A DNA stretch of 64,000 nt from UBA4844 sp050943255 (GTDB lineage Bacteria > Bacillota > Syntrophomonadia > Syntrophomonadales > Syntrophomonadaceae), in the NCBI GenBank assembly GCA_050943255.1, contig JBMNOV010000001.1, positions 27,101 through 91,100 on the forward strand. Reading direction: 5' to 3'. The number at the start of each line of letters is the position of its first letter. Positions within the stretch are counted from its first letter, which is position 1. Below the pieces are notes generated by a model. That model saw only the letters and a list, made by a program, of their open reading frames with translations. It was not told the origin of the DNA and ran no database searches. The position numbers were made by a program, and so were the translations under genes. Of the stretch, positions 36,187 to 45,108 are shown in pieces.

Positions 36187-37038
36187 TTGGCTATAAATAA
36201 AATAGGAGTATTAGGTGCGGGGACTATGGGAGCAGGGATTGCCCAGACCTGTGTAGAAGCTGGTTATGAAGTGGTTTTGGTAGATATAGCAGCTGAATTT
36301 GTTACTCGTGGTTTAAACGGCATATACAAGAATTGGGATAAAGCTGTAGCCAAAGGTAAAACCACCGCCGAAGAAGTAGATAATTATAAGAAACTACTGG
36401 GAACTTCTATCGATAACAATAATCTCAAAGAATGTGATGTAATTATTGAAGCAATTATTGAAAATATTAATCTAAAACAAAAAGTCATGAAAGAACTTGA
36501 TAGTATTTGTACCCCCGAAACAATTCTGGCCACTAACACCTCAGCCCTGAGCATAACCGAAATTGCAGCAGTAACTACTCGCCCCGATAAAATTATAGGT
36601 ATGCATTTTTTTAACCCGGTACCCGCTATGAAATTAGTTGAAATTATCCCAGGTGCTGAGACCTCTGAGGAAACTATTGACACTATCGTGGACCTAAGTA
36701 AAAAATTAGGAAAAGAAACTGTTACCATTAAAGAATCCCCTGGATTTATAGTAAATAGGATACTTATTCCATATATAAATGAGGCTGCTATCCTTTATAC
36801 TGAAGGTATAGCATCAGCTGAAGAAATCGACAAAGCTATGAAGCTCGGAGCAAACATGCCTATGGGTCCGTTAGCACTAGCTGATTTAATAGGTATAGAT
36901 GTATGCCTTATGATTATAACTTACTTCCTAAATGAATTTGGCGATTCCAAATACCGTCCTGCTCTTTCTCTCAAGCAGAAGGTAAGGGCAGGTCACCTGG
37001 GCAGAAAAACTGGTCAGGGCTTCTTTAAATACAATTAG
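36187..37038 (+). CDS. hbd: 3-hydroxybutyryl-CoA dehydrogenase
   Basis: 283 residues from the TTG at 36187, which is 8 bases from AAGGAGG; the GTG at 36181 is only 3 bases away and less likely. NAD-binding GVLGAGTMGAGIAQ at the start, then ATNTSALSITEIA, the catalytic His in GMHFFNPVPAMKLVEI, and Glu/Asn in VNRILIPYINEA. Oxidises 3-hydroxybutyryl-CoA to acetoacetyl-CoA with NAD+. Confidence 0.95.
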   Translation: MAINKIGVLGAGTMGAGIAQTCVEAGYEVVLVDIAAEFVTRGLNGIYKNWDKAVAKGKTTAEEVDNYKKLLGTSIDNNNLKECDVIIEAIIENINLKQKVMKELDSICTPETILATNTSALSITEIAAVTTRPDKIIGMHFFNPVPAMKLVEIIPGAETSEETIDTIVDLSKKLGKETVTIKESPGFIVNRILIPYINEAAILYTEGIASAEEIDKAMKLGANMPMGPLALADLIGIDVCLMIITYFLNEFGDSKYRPALSLKQKVRAGHLGRKTGQGFFKYN

Positions 37039-37076
37039 CTATATCAAAATTAAAAAAAACTCATATTGAAAGGAAC

Positions 37077-38282
37077 GTGAAGGAGATGACTAAAGAAGTT
37101 GTTCTGGTTGGAGCTTGCCGCACCCCTATAGGGACATTTGGCGGGGCACTTAAAGATCTTAAAGCAGTAGATCTGGGATCATTGGTAATGAAAGAAAGTA
37201 TTAACCGGGCTGGTATTAAGCCGGAGCAAATTGATGAAGTTATATTCGGTTGTGTATTACAAGGCGGCCAAGGCCAAAACGTTGCCCGGCAAGCTATGAT
37301 ACACGCTGGAATCCCTAAAGAGGTCACTGCTTTTACTATAAATAAAGTTTGTGCATCTGGCCTAAGAGCCATCAGTCTCGCCGCTCAAACCATTCTCGCG
37401 GGAGATAATGACATAGTTCTGGCCGGGGGTATGGAATGTATGAGTCATACTCCCTATGTCCTCCCCAATGAGCGCTGGGGTTCCAGGATGAATATGTATA
37501 AAGGCGAAATAATTGATATGATGGTTCACGATGGCTTGTGGGAAATTTTTAACGATTATCATATGGGGGTTACCGCTGAGAATATTAATGAACTCTATGG
37601 CATAACTAGGGAAGAGCAGGATCAATTTGGGTTCAACAGCCAGGAAAAAGCCGCCGCCGCCATTGCATCAGGACGTTTTAAAGACGAAATAGTCCCAGTA
37701 GTAATAAAAACCAAAAAAGGTGAAGTAATATTTGATACTGATGAACATCCGCGCCAAACTACTTTAGAAAAAATGGCTACATTAGCCCCGGCATTCAAAA
37801 AAGGCGGCAGTGTAACCGCAGGTAATGCTTCTGGTATAAATGATGGTGCTGCCGCAATAATAGTAATGTCCAAGGAAAAAGCTGACGAACTAGGGGTTAA
37901 GCCTTTAGCTAAAATAGTTAGCTATGCATCCGGTGGTGTAGATCCTAGTGTTATGGGACTAGGTCCCATCCCAGCATCACGGAAGGCTTTAGAAAAAGCT
38001 GGCATGACTATAGATGATATATCTTTGATCGAAGCTAATGAAGCTTTTGCAGCTCAATCTATTGCGGTTGGCCGTGATCTAGGATGGGCTGATAAGATGG
38101 ATATAGTCAACGTTAATGGTGGTGCTATAGCATTAGGTCATCCTATTGGCTGCTCCGGTGCTAGAATACTGGTAACCCTAATATACGAAATGGAAAAACG
38201 TAATTTAGTTGGGAAAAATGGTTTAGCAACACTTTGTATCGGTGGCGGTATGGGATGCGCCATGGTTATAGAGAAAATGTAG
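37077..38282 (+). CDS. thl: Acetyl-CoA acetyltransferase (thiolase)
   Basis: About 400 residues. GTG at 37077 or ATG at 37086 may be the start; the AAAGGA box favours neither clearly. Nucleophile Cys in NKVCASGLRAI (about residue 91), His in NVNGGAIALGHPIGCSGAR and the second Cys in LCIGGGMGCAM. Cleaves acetoacetyl-CoA into two acetyl-CoA. Last gene of crt-hbd-thl. No acyl-CoA dehydrogenase or Etf in the window. Confidence 0.95.
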   Translation: MKEMTKEVVLVGACRTPIGTFGGALKDLKAVDLGSLVMKESINRAGIKPEQIDEVIFGCVLQGGQGQNVARQAMIHAGIPKEVTAFTINKVCASGLRAISLAAQTILAGDNDIVLAGGMECMSHTPYVLPNERWGSRMNMYKGEIIDMMVHDGLWEIFNDYHMGVTAENINELYGITREEQDQFGFNSQEKAAAAIASGRFKDEIVPVVIKTKKGEVIFDTDEHPRQTTLEKMATLAPAFKKGGSVTAGNASGINDGAAAIIVMSKEKADELGVKPLAKIVSYASGGVDPSVMGLGPIPASRKALEKAGMTIDDISLIEANEAFAAQSIAVGRDLGWADKMDIVNVNGGAIALGHPIGCSGARILVTLIYEMEKRNLVGKNGLATLCIGGGMGCAMVIEKM

Positions 38283-38305
38283 TTTTACTAACTAAATAAA
38301 TAATA

Positions 38306-38342
38306 AGGGGGCAGTTGGTTGATAAAATCAACTCCCCCTTAA
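38306..38342 (+). terminator. Hairpin after thl
   Basis: AAGGGGGCAGTTG pairs with CAACTCCCCCTT across a short AT loop, one bulged base. Very stable but with a weak T tract. May serve both converging genes. Confidence 0.55.
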
Positions 38343-38533
38343 GTTGCATAATAAATTTTTATCAGGAAACAAATTACCATTCTCCATAAAAAACGCTAAA
38401 AATAATATGCCCTAAAAGCGACAAATCATAAGCTAAAACCACAAAAGATGTTCTTTGGGACAATTTAGCACTTGCTGGTGGAACACTGCTAGGCTGATTT
38501 CGTGTCAGAGATACAAGGCGCAGGGGCTGTTGC

Positions 38534-39085
38534 TTAACGGCTTTTATTTTTTAAATGGCTGGTTGAGGTCATAAAAACTAGCTTTATTACCATGTAAAAG
38601 GTAACAAACATTAAAGCCATCACAAAAACCCAAATTAAGTACCCTAGGCCTGAACTTAGACCAAGTGCAGTCTTAATAGCAGCATATGATAGATGTGCTA
38701 TCATAGCGGAAATAATAAGATTTGCAACTAATAGGCTTCTAACGGCAAAAGATCTAATTCTCTCCAACCGAACAGGGCCTAGGAGGTCTTTATCCCGCTC
38801 AGAAATATTAATCGCCTTACGCGGATCATCTGGTCTTATTAACAGAAATATATTGATTATACTTATGCTGAAATAGGTTACAAATCCAATGATCAAAGGT
38901 CCATATACCGACCATATACTTTTATCTGACCAGGCATCAGGTTTGCCTGAGGGCCCAAAATGAGTCGGCATAGAATCAGGAAGCATGTCATATTTACCGC
39001 TAATGTAAATTAAGACCATAACTAAAAAAAGCAGCGGGATTAATTCCAACCATGGAGGGTAGTAACGGCTAATTTTATGCCACAC
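38534..39085 (-). CDS. DUF1648-domain membrane protein
   Basis: 183 residues from the GTG at 39085, 7 bases after AAGTAGGT; a GTG at 39094 sits on that site. The N-terminal helix is followed by LPDSMPTHFGPSGKPDAWSDKS, the DUF1648 signature. Three more membrane helices follow (about 62-85, 110-135, 145-170). Related to SdpI-type membrane proteins. Role unknown. Confidence 0.75.
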   Translation of the reverse strand: MWHKISRYYPPWLELIPLLFLVMVLIYISGKYDMLPDSMPTHFGPSGKPDAWSDKSIWSVYGPLIIGFVTYFSISIINIFLLIRPDDPRKAINISERDKDLLGPVRLERIRSFAVRSLLVANLIISAMIAHLSYAAIKTALGLSSGLGYLIWVFVMALMFVTFYMVIKLVFMTSTSHLKNKSR

Positions 39086-39123
39086 AATTAACACCTACTT
39101 CTTACATCATTTACTCCAATTAT

Positions 39124-40866
39124 TTAGCTTTTTGCACTTTGCTTTTTTAGGCATTGTTTTTGTTTAATAAGCTTTTCATACTCTTTATCCAGCTCCAAAT
39201 ACCGCGATTCCCCTGGCTTAATCTGACTTAATTCGCTTAGTATCCTAGCTATTTTAGTATCTAAAAGTATTATTTCTTCATCATTATTAGCTTTAATACA
39301 TTCTTTATATGCCTTTTTCTTGATCATATTTTGTTTTTTTGAGATATATTCTGACACACTTCCTGGAATACGTCTTATCTTTTTATCTTCAAAAACCAGC
39401 ATATGGTCACATACTTGATCAAGGAGATAACGGTCATGTGATACCAGAATAACTGTTGCCGAAAATTTCACCAAGCTTTCTTCCAAGGCTTCGCGGCTAA
39501 AAATATCCAGATGATTGGTGGGTTCATCAAATACCAAAAGGTCATATTCTCCCATAAGTGCTAAACCTATGGCAATTTTCATCTGTTCTCCCCGGCTAAG
39601 ATTCCCCATAACTACCTGAAGAAGATCATAAGATATTCCAAGACCAACTAAAAGCTGAAAAATAGCTTTCTTTTTTACAATAGGCCAATTCTTTATCAGA
39701 TCTGTTAAACTTTTCTTTTCAACCTGCGGTAATTCCTGACTTACATAAGCAATTCGAGCTGACGGGCTTACAAATAAATTCCCCTGATCCAAATCTTCCT
39801 GACCCAAAAATGCCTTCAATAGTGTAGTTTTCCCACATCCATTCGGACCAAGAATGCCTACCTTCTCACCTCGGTTAATATAAAAGGAAGTATTTTCAAA
39901 TAAAGATAACTTTCCATAAGCTTTGCTAATATCACTTGCTTCCAAAAGGCGATGGCTGCCAGAAACAAAGGCATTAAAGTTAAGCTTTAAGCAGGGGTCT
40001 TCGCCAGGACGGTCAACCCCTTCCTGGCGCATCTTTTCCAGGCGCTTTATCTGGGACTTTATAGCCTGATCCCTTTTTTTAGCTTTCTTACGATAATATT
40101 CTTTTCCCCCTATACCTTGTCCCTTCTTACGTGATTCACGATGAGCTTTTTCCGACCAGCCTTTTAACTTATTTATGGTTGCATCAATCTTCTTTTGTTC
40201 CTTTTGCTGGGACTGATAGGTATGCCACTTCTTTTCCCTTTCTTTTTGTTTGGTTTCCCGGTAGGAGGTATAGTTACCCGTATATAATCTTAGTTTTCCA
40301 TTTTCAATTTCAGCAATTTGGGAAACCGTTTGGTCCAAAAAAAAGCGATCATGCGAAATAATAATAGCAGCACCTAAGAAGCGTCTTATTTCTTCTATTA
40401 GGTATTCAACCCCCTGGTAGTCCATATGATTGGTGGGTTCATCCATTATGACCAGATCAGGCTGCATCGCCCAAACCGCAGCTAATGCCAATTTTGATTT
40501 TTCGCCTCCACTGAGATTTTTATATCGCTCCCCCGACCATTCGTTTACTCGCTTTATACCCAAATGACTGGTTAAACGCTGAAATTCTCCAGAAATGTTA
40601 GTATCGAGGCCAAGTTCACTAATATATAATTCAGGCTCAGCTATACTCTGGGGTAAATAACCGATATTTATTTCTTGACGAGTTGTAATTATACTACCTT
40701 TGTCATAATCAATATTACCAGTAATAATTTTGGCTAAAGTAGTTTTACCCGCTCCGTTACGCCCTACCAGACCAATTTTGTCTCCACGGCAAATATCTAT
40801 GTCAATATCATCTAGGATAACCTTACCGGCGAAACTTTTTCGAATCCTACGACAACTTATTAACAC
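39124..40866 (-). CDS. ABC-F family ATPase
   Basis: 580 residues starting GTG, GGAGG 7 bases upstream. Two ABC cassettes without membrane domains: Walker A GRNGAGKTT and GPNGCGKTT; signatures LSGGEKSKLALA and LSRGEQMKIA (variant); Walker B LVIMDEPTNH and LLVFDEPTNH. The linker of about 90 residues between them is very basic and there is a C-terminal helical tail, as in ribosome-acting ABC-F proteins, some giving antibiotic resistance. A leader ORF with hairpin precedes it. Confidence 0.9.
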   Translation of the reverse strand: MLISCRRIRKSFAGKVILDDIDIDICRGDKIGLVGRNGAGKTTLAKIITGNIDYDKGSIITTRQEINIGYLPQSIAEPELYISELGLDTNISGEFQRLTSHLGIKRVNEWSGERYKNLSGGEKSKLALAAVWAMQPDLVIMDEPTNHMDYQGVEYLIEEIRRFLGAAIIISHDRFFLDQTVSQIAEIENGKLRLYTGNYTSYRETKQKEREKKWHTYQSQQKEQKKIDATINKLKGWSEKAHRESRKKGQGIGGKEYYRKKAKKRDQAIKSQIKRLEKMRQEGVDRPGEDPCLKLNFNAFVSGSHRLLEASDISKAYGKLSLFENTSFYINRGEKVGILGPNGCGKTTLLKAFLGQEDLDQGNLFVSPSARIAYVSQELPQVEKKSLTDLIKNWPIVKKKAIFQLLVGLGISYDLLQVVMGNLSRGEQMKIAIGLALMGEYDLLVFDEPTNHLDIFSREALEESLVKFSATVILVSHDRYLLDQVCDHMLVFEDKKIRRIPGSVSEYISKKQNMIKKKAYKECIKANNDEEIILLDTKIARILSELSQIKPGESRYLELDKEYEKLIKQKQCLKKQSAKS

Positions 40867-40883
40867 AAAAACACCTCCAGAAA

Positions 40884-40940
40884 CTAAAATAGGCTACAAG
40901 CAACACTAGTTACCTGCAGCCCTAATAAAGGATATTTCAT
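40884..40940 (-). CDS. Possible 18-residue leader peptide of the ABC-F gene
   Basis: Minus strand ATG at 40940 reads MKYPLLGLQVTSVACSLF then TAG, ending 17 bases before the ABC-F start. Inside it GGCTGCA (40920-40914) can pair with TGTAGCC (40898-40892), followed by TATTTTAGTTT. This is the layout of ribosome-mediated attenuators of ABC-F genes. No clear ribosome site precedes the ATG. Confidence 0.3.
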   Translation of the reverse strand: MKYPLLGLQVTSVACSLF

Positions 40941-41331
40941 GAGCCAGCTAAACAATTAATAGCTTTATTTGAATAAATTATTTTTTAACAATTAGTAACA
41001 AGTGTTCTTAAGCATAATGGGACATACAAAAAGAACCAATAAGAACTTTTATACATCCTATATTAAATTTTTTAGGCTAGAGAACACTTGCGCATTGGCT
41101 TCTCCTATCTATTTTTATAAATTTTATTATATTTATATTAACACGAGACATAATACCAGTAAATATATTTATTATACTTACGCTCTACTCCTGACATTAC
41201 ATTGGATTCAGCCCTCACCGTACTTAGCAAATATCCTGCTCCAATCAAAAGTTTACTAGTCTTTCACAGGAGATTTGTAGGTTGACCAACCTAGTAAATA
41301 TATACAAGTCAATAGCCTAGAATACCTTCAA

Positions 41332-41433
41332 TTAAATTATCATAGCCAGGCCAATAATACCTAGCAGCATAATTACCCAACCGCTATATGGTACGGGATT
41401 AAAGATTGCCAAGTAGAGTAAAACTATACCCAC
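41332..41433 (-). CDS. Possible 33-residue membrane peptide
   Basis: GTG at 41433 opens a wholly hydrophobic frame (MGIVLLYLAIFNPVPYSG then WVIMLLGIIGLAMII). No ribosome site was found, so it may equally be the decayed end of a membrane-protein gene. The rest of 40941-41761 shows no other credible gene; an 85-codon ORF at 41002 has no start signal. Confidence 0.2.
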   Translation of the reverse strand: MGIVLLYLAIFNPVPYSGWVIMLLGIIGLAMII

Positions 41434-41651
41434 ATACGATCAATATTCCCTATGTTACGATGATATGAAATATGATAGCTCTATCACCTTATTTCCAGTA
41501 TGTACACAATACCGCCAGTTTATTAAAGATGAATTAAAGATTATCTATAAGAGAAAAGCTGCTGGATTATACATATTTACTCAAGAAACAGTTACATTTT
41601 TTTGTTTTGACTTTAACTTTATTGTATAGAATAATACCCGGACAAAACAAA

Positions 41652-41682
41652 AAACCTCGCAAGTTAATCCTCCGAAGGCTCT
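41652..41682 (-). terminator. Possible terminator of the thi operon
   Basis: Minus strand CCTTCG ... CGAGG followed by TTTTTTG, about 80 bases after the thiD stop. Five base pairs with a bulge, so weak. Confidence 0.35.
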
Positions 41683-41761
41683 TATGATTATTTTCTTTAT
41701 GATATAACTTTACCATCATAGCAACTCTCTTTGCCGTTCCATCTGGCTTATTCCATCATTG

Positions 41762-42556
41762 TCATTTCTCCCTCTTATAGATATTCCACATGTGGTTAAT
41801 GGGCCCGCTTCCTTTTCCTAGATCAAGCATTGTCCTCAATGCGCCTGATATATATTCCTTCGCTAATTGGATTGCTGTTTCCAAATCCATGCCCTTGGCA
41901 AGACCGGAAGCAATGGCGCTGGATAAAGTACACCCGGTTCCATGTGTATTTTTATTTTCAATTTTATTCCCCATAAACCACCTGTATTTTTGATTCTGAT
42001 ACAATAAATCATTGGCATCGTTCAACCTATGTCCGCCCTTGCATAGAACAGCACACCCATACTCATTGCTGATGATTGCTGCCGCTTTAATCATATCTGC
42101 TTCATTTGAAATGGATATACCTGATAAGATAGAAGCTTCCGGAATATTTGGTGTCAATAATACTGCCTGATGAAATATACAATCTTTCAAGGTTTCTACT
42201 GCATCATCCTGTAGAAGCTTGGCACCACTAGTGGAAACCATTACCGGATCGACAACAACGTTTTTGGCATTATAAAATTTTAGCTTTTCTGATATGGTTT
42301 CGATCAGTCTAGCTGATGAAACCATACCAATTTTAACTGCATCCGGATAGATATCAGTAAAAATACTGTCCAACTGTTTTCCTAAAAATTCTGGAGTAAC
42401 CTCCATGATACATGTAACGCCGGTTGTATTCTGTGCAGTAAGTGCTGTAACCGCACTCATGGCATATACACCATTTGCGGTCATCGTCTTAATATCTGCC
42501 TGGATGCCGGCACCTCCGCTGGAATCACTCCCTGCTATTGTTAATGCTGTTTTCAT
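41762..42556 (-). CDS. thiD: Hydroxymethylpyrimidine/phosphomethylpyrimidine kinase
   Basis: 264 residues from the ATG at 42556 (GGAGG 5 bases upstream). ALTIAGSDSSGGAGIQADIKT, DPVMVSTSGAKLL and the catalytic GTGCTLSSAIAS are typical. Phosphorylates HMP twice to HMP-PP. Last gene of thiM-thiE-HAD-thiD. Confidence 0.95.
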   Translation of the reverse strand: MKTALTIAGSDSSGGAGIQADIKTMTANGVYAMSAVTALTAQNTTGVTCIMEVTPEFLGKQLDSIFTDIYPDAVKIGMVSSARLIETISEKLKFYNAKNVVVDPVMVSTSGAKLLQDDAVETLKDCIFHQAVLLTPNIPEASILSGISISNEADMIKAAAIISNEYGCAVLCKGGHRLNDANDLLYQNQKYRWFMGNKIENKNTHGTGCTLSSAIASGLAKGMDLETAIQLAKEYISGALRTMLDLGKGSGPINHMWNIYKREK

Positions 42557-42644
42557 TTTTTCCTCCATTACGCTGTATATTATCTATTTTTAATTTAATA
42601 TAGCAGCAAAAGGTAGGCTCTCAATTTGCTGCTTTGTTCATCTT

Positions 42645-43307
42645 TTATAAACAAGATGCTTTTTCTAAAAAAATATTAAAATCGTCTAATTTGAGCAAAT
42701 AAATGTCACTGATTCTCTTAATTTTCTTCATGTTTTCTATACTGGAAGCATCATATACACCGGCTGTCCTAAAGCCGGCACTTTTGGCCGTCTGAATTGC
42801 ATATAATGCATCTTCAATAACCCATGTATCCTTTGGAAGTGTTCCCATATGCTCAGCTGCCGCAAGATAAATATCCGGCTTTACTTTGCTTACACCTATT
42901 TCGGTACATGTAAATATCCTGTCAAATATACTTATGACATTAAGTCTTTTTAGTGCTCTATCCATAACCTGCCTATCACAGGATGTTGCTGCCACCATTT
43001 TTATGCCAGCCTGCTTCATGTCTTTTAAGAATTGTTCCACACCTTCCTTTAATTGAACCTGATAAGAATAAAAATCTTCAATTGTGCGGTTGATTCCTGC
43101 CATGATTGCATTTACTTCCATATCTAGACAGTATCTGTCTTTTAAAAATTGTGCCCCTTCTGTCATACTCATGGAAAACATAGTTTTTCCTAGACCGGTT
43201 TTGGCGTCTATACCTATACTGTTCAAAAACATTGTAGCTGCATTATTCCAGATTGGCATGGAATCCAGTATGGTTCCATCCAGGTCAAAGATTACTCCTG
43301 CAATCAT
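42645..43307 (-). CDS. HAD-family phosphatase of the thiamine operon
   Basis: 220 residues. Motif I FDLDGTILDS, motif II VAATSCDR, Lys in KVKPDIYLAA, motif IV VIEDALYAIQTAKSAG: a beta-phosphoglucomutase/phosphoglycolate-phosphatase type. Its start overlaps the thiE stop by 4 bases (ATGA), so it is translated with the thiamine genes. It may dephosphorylate a thiamine intermediate; that is inference from context. Confidence 0.85.
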   Translation of the reverse strand: MIAGVIFDLDGTILDSMPIWNNAATMFLNSIGIDAKTGLGKTMFSMSMTEGAQFLKDRYCLDMEVNAIMAGINRTIEDFYSYQVQLKEGVEQFLKDMKQAGIKMVAATSCDRQVMDRALKRLNVISIFDRIFTCTEIGVSKVKPDIYLAAAEHMGTLPKDTWVIEDALYAIQTAKSAGFRTAGVYDASSIENMKKIKRISDIYLLKLDDFNIFLEKASCL

Positions 43308-43945
43308 GACTTCACCATCTTTGTAGTTAATTCTTTTAATTCAGCAGTAGCCTTAATAATGTCAAGCTGGGCAAAAATAGCACTAATTACGGCTATTCCG
43401 CATACTCCAGAACCCGACAATTCTATTACATTATCCTTGCTAATGCCGCCAATGGCGACAACAGGAATACTTACAGCTGCACAAATTTGTTTTAGGATTT
43501 CATGAGATACAGTATCAGCATCAACTTTGGAGCCGGTGGGAAATACTGCCCCGACTCCCAGATAATCTGCACCTCTTTTCTCAGCCTCTACCGCTTGTGA
43601 AACTGTCTGTACCGATACTCCAAGAATTTTATCCTTTCCAATAGTTTCACGGACACGACCAGCCTCCATATCGCTCTGGCCTACATGGACTCCATCGGCA
43701 TCTACTGCCAGGGCTATTTCGACAATATCATTAATGACAAACGGAACATGATATTTTCTACATAATTCTTTTAACTCTTTTGCTTCCTCAAGAAATTTTC
43801 CATATCCAAGTTCTTTCTCCCTAAGCTGTACAAAGGTTGCTCCACCTCTTAATGCTTTTTCCACCTGACTATAGAGAGTCTCATGGTCCAGCCAGGATCT
43901 GTCAGTAACAGCATACAAAAGTAAATCTTTCTTATCGCACTTCAT
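43304..43945 (-). CDS. thiE: Thiamine-phosphate synthase
   Basis: 213 residues from the ATG at 43945 (GGGAG 7 bases upstream), overlapping thiM by 14 bases. Joins HMP-PP and THZ-P. FVQLREKEL, FVINDIVEIALAVDADGVHVGQSDM, LGVGAVFPTGSK and VAIGGIS are the phosphate- and substrate-binding segments. An in-frame extension to 44125 exists but lies inside thiM. Confidence 0.95.
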   Translation of the reverse strand: MKCDKKDLLLYAVTDRSWLDHETLYSQVEKALRGGATFVQLREKELGYGKFLEEAKELKELCRKYHVPFVINDIVEIALAVDADGVHVGQSDMEAGRVRETIGKDKILGVSVQTVSQAVEAEKRGADYLGVGAVFPTGSKVDADTVSHEILKQICAAVSIPVVAIGGISKDNVIELSGSGVCGIAVISAIFAQLDIIKATAELKELTTKMVKS

Positions 43946-44753
43946 ACTTTGCTCCCTTTTCCAGCATTTCTCCATCCATGTTATAAATGGCATCAATAAT
44001 TCTGTTCCGGTAAGTAGAATTTCCATCAAAAGACTGCATATGACGCCAGCCAATTTCACCGGCAAGCCCCATAGTACATACGGCTGCTGCAGCTGCCTCA
44101 AGCTCATTGTCGGGATTAGCAACAAGAAAAGCGGTCATCATTCCGGAAAGCTGACAGCCTGTGCCTGTGATTTTACTCATTTCGGCTCGTCCATTTCTGA
44201 TTACATAACACTTATCGCCATCGGTAACAATGTCAATTGCTCCTGTTACTGCTATGATGCTTCCAACCTTTTTCGCAAATTCTTTAACAAATTCAATTGT
44301 ACTATTTAGGGAATCTTCGGTTACTGCATCTGCAATATCAGCCTCAACACCCCTGGTAGTTCCGTTTCCAAGTACTAACGTTTTAATCTCAGAAATATTT
44401 CCTCTAATGGCATTAAACTTAATCTTGTTTATCAGCTTAATCGCTGTTTCTGTACGAAGCTTGCTTGCACCTGCTCCCGCCGGGTCAAGCAAAACCTTAT
44501 GCCCAAGTATGTTTGCTTTTTTTCCGGCAAGAAACATCGACTGTATTGTATTTTTATTCAGTGTTCCAATATTAATATTCAGGCCGCCACAAATGGACGT
44601 GATCTCTTCCACCTCCTCCAAATCATCCGACATAATGGGACTTGCTCCACAGGCAAGAAGAACATTGGCAACATCGTTCACTGTTACATAGTTTGTAATA
44701 TTGTGAACAAGAGGCACTTTTTTACGAACATTTTCAATACATTCTTTTATCAT
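43932..44753 (-). CDS. thiM: Hydroxyethylthiazole kinase
   Basis: 273 residues. VPLVHNITNYVTVNDVANVLLACGASPIM at the start is diagnostic; KVLLDPAGAGAS and GTGCQLSGMMTAF carry the active site. Salvages thiazole alcohol. First gene after the TPP riboswitch. The operon has kinases and synthase only, fitting salvage rather than full synthesis. Confidence 0.96.
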   Translation of the reverse strand: MIKECIENVRKKVPLVHNITNYVTVNDVANVLLACGASPIMSDDLEEVEEITSICGGLNINIGTLNKNTIQSMFLAGKKANILGHKVLLDPAGAGASKLRTETAIKLINKIKFNAIRGNISEIKTLVLGNGTTRGVEADIADAVTEDSLNSTIEFVKEFAKKVGSIIAVTGAIDIVTDGDKCYVIRNGRAEMSKITGTGCQLSGMMTAFLVANPDNELEAAAAAVCTMGLAGEIGWRHMQSFDGNSTYRNRIIDAIYNMDGEMLEKGAKYEVR

Positions 44754-44803
44754 GGTATCTCCTTTCGCAAATATAAACCATAAAGCATGTCAACATAAAA
44801 AAA

Positions 44804-44835
44804 CTGCATATATGCTAACGAAAGTATATATGCAG
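44804..44835 (-). terminator. Riboswitch terminator
   Basis: Minus strand CTGCATATAT and ATATATGCAG around a short loop, followed by TTTTTTT, 50 bases before thiM. Expression platform of the TPP riboswitch. Confidence 0.85.
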
Positions 44836-44851
44836 CAATCTCTGCTAAGTA

Positions 44852-44935
44852 TTTCCCTACGTTGGCATTACCCAAATCAGGTTAAGGGTCTAAGCATACA
44901 GCTTACTCTCAGCCTGCTTATTGCAAGCTCCCCTT
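44852..44935 (-). promoter_or_regulatory. TPP riboswitch (THI element)
   Basis: Minus strand carries the conserved blocks GGGGAGCTTGC, GGCTGAGAG, GACCCTTAACCTGAT, GGGTAATGCC and ACGTAGGGAA in correct order. TPP binding is expected to favour the downstream terminator and shut off thiM-thiE-HAD-thiD. Confidence 0.95.
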
Positions 44936-45034
44936 TTTTACTTGTAATTATACTACAGCATAACGGAAAATTAACTACAAATATTAACTTAGAATTATTT
45001 TAAACTTTTTTTGCTCATCATAATCAGTAAATAA

Positions 45035-45061
45035 TTGACCTGATGCCTAGCATCAGGTCAA
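45035..45061 (-). terminator. Terminator of the formate dehydrogenase operon
   Basis: TTGACCTGATGC - 3-base loop - GCATCAGGTCAA, a perfect 12-bp stem followed on the minus strand by TTATTTA, 50 bases after the NuoF-like stop. Confidence 0.7.
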
Positions 45062-45108
45062 TCCAAAATCCAGGTTATATCCTGTTTTTAATCTTGTAAA
45101 AGTTTAAA

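Noticed and set aside
41002..41259. 85-codon plus-strand ORF in the 40.9-41.7 kb gap
   Set aside because: No ribosome site, AT-driven composition (Tyr, Phe, Asn), no recognisable fold.
43946..44125. N-terminal extension of thiE
   Set aside because: Lies wholly in the thiM coding region in another frame; the proper start has its own ribosome site.
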